A stretch of DNA of 64,000 nucleotides from Faecalibacter sp. LW9 (lineage in GTDB: Bacteria > Bacteroidota > Bacteroidia > Flavobacteriales > Weeksellaceae): NCBI RefSeq assembly GCF_034661295.1, contig NZ_CP141062.1, positions 744,001-808,000 of the forward strand, in the 5' to 3' direction. Positions 63,486 through 64,000 of the stretch are shown here, piece after piece; position 1 is the stretch's first letter; every line of letters begins with the position of its first letter. The position numbers and the translations under genes are program-made. The notes beneath the pieces were generated by a model, which made no database searches, was not told where the DNA came from, and saw only the letters and a list, made by a program, of their open reading frames with translations.

Positions 63486-64000
63486 ATGTTAACTCAAATA
63501 CCGTATAAAAAAATATTATTCCTCGACATTGAAACAGTTCCACAAACTGATGACTGGAATTTGTTGAGTGAACGCACCCAAGAACTCTGGGCGAAGAAAA
63601 CCGCTTTCCAACGCAACAATGATGAAATCTCACCGGAAGATTTCTATCACGAGCGTGCAGGAATCATGGCTGAATTCGGAAAAATAGTATGCATCTCGTG
63701 TGGTATCGTGGTCAATGAAAATTATATCCATATGAAGAGCTTTTACGGTCATGATGAAGAGAAAATATTACGCGATTTCAATCAAATGTTAGTTGAAAAC
63801 TATTTCAAGCCCGATCATTTGCTTTGTGCACATAATGGAAAAGAATTTGACTTCCCTTATATCGCCCGTCGTATGATGATTCATCAAATTGAAATTCCAA
63901 GAATCCTTCAATTGTTCGGAAAAAAACCATGGGAAGTTCCGCATTTGGATACGATGGAATTGTGGAAATTTGGTGATTATAAACATTATACTTCATTGGA
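63486..64000 (+). CDS. 3'-5' exonuclease (DnaQ/PolB-like RNase H fold), 3' truncated by window edge
   Basis: 171 codons are visible and the frame is open at the end of the window. ExoI motif FLDIETVP (Asp and Glu near residues 14 and 16) and ExoII motif CAHNGKEFDFPYIARRM near residue 118 are those of the predicted PolB-like exonuclease family. The expected ExoIII motif would lie beyond the window. It starts one base after the serine hydrolase stop, so the two may be cotranscribed. Confidence 0.88.
   Translation, partial: MLTQIPYKKILFLDIETVPQTDDWNLLSERTQELWAKKTAFQRNNDEISPEDFYHERAGIMAEFGKIVCISCGIVVNENYIHMKSFYGHDEEKILRDFNQMLVENYFKPDHLLCAHNGKEFDFPYIARRMMIHQIEIPRILQLFGKKPWEVPHLDTMELWKFGDYKHYTSL

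Overview
The window is chromosomal DNA of a low-GC (about one third G+C by eye) member of the Bacteroidota, most likely family Weeksellaceae (Empedobacter/Chryseobacterium-like; the genus is inference). The evidence is promoters of the TTTG-N18/19-TAnnTTTG type instead of the sigma70 -35/-10 pattern, few Shine-Dalgarno sites, type IX secretion (T9SS) sorting domains and a PorZ gene, Bacteroidota-restricted families (DUF4252, DUF4271, DUF4296, DUF5686, DUF6909, HU-CCDC81/SPOR), a monomeric NADP isocitrate dehydrogenase, and a tryptophanase gene, which fits indole-positive Weeksellaceae. No phage, insertion sequence, CRISPR array or integrase is visible.

Layout. 1-9.9 kb: 3' part of icd, a palindromic intergenic element, a large outer-membrane protein gene split by an in-frame TGA, a family 9 glycosyltransferase, an SDR, two tandem SH3 paralogues and a crotonase. 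10.0-15.9 kb: tryptophan operon trpL-EGDCFB with a ribosome-stalling attenuator (three tandem Trp codons) and no trpA. 15.9-20.5 kb: two tRNA-Pro genes, a ketopantoate reductase-like gene, an amino-acid permease, a thioredoxin, a SUFU-domain gene, and four initiator tRNA-Met genes in two identical 216-bp units. 20.5-25.0 kb: a short membrane-anchored AraC-type regulator followed by three tandem paralogous secreted proteins with two conserved cysteines, then a LOG-family protein. 25.0-30.4 kb: a cobalamin riboswitch in front of a tiny ORF and an acyl-CoA thioesterase, tryptophanase, a decayed M28 peptidase, a T9SS cargo protein and pyrophosphatase. 30.4-38.2 kb: DUF5686 protein, pdhB, and a second cobalamin riboswitch driving a btuB-btuG pair. 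38.2-45.5 kb: tadA, small lipoproteins and hypothetical genes, cystathionine gamma-synthase, recO and porZ (with an early in-frame TAG). 45.5-64 kb: mostly housekeeping genes (dprA, an HU/SPOR protein, two thioesterases, an oxidoreductase, DUF6909, DUF3109, dxs, rsmI, recJ, hemD, a polyprenol-phosphate glycosyltransferase, tRNA-Cys, folB, sod, a serine hydrolase) and a 3'-truncated exonuclease gene.

How the parts relate. Tryptophan metabolism is split between an attenuated biosynthetic operon that lacks trpA and a tryptophanase that makes indole, the very substrate TrpB can use. Vitamin B12 uptake (btuB-btuG) is riboswitch-controlled, and a second riboswitch whose L5/L13 loop pairing has co-varied sits in front of an unexpected target. 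Three genes for envelope or secreted proteins (the outer-membrane protein, the M28 peptidase and porZ) each carry one in-frame stop where a Trp codon is the most economical ancestor; the porZ lesion would be predicted to disable type IX secretion unless it is a sequencing error or is read through.
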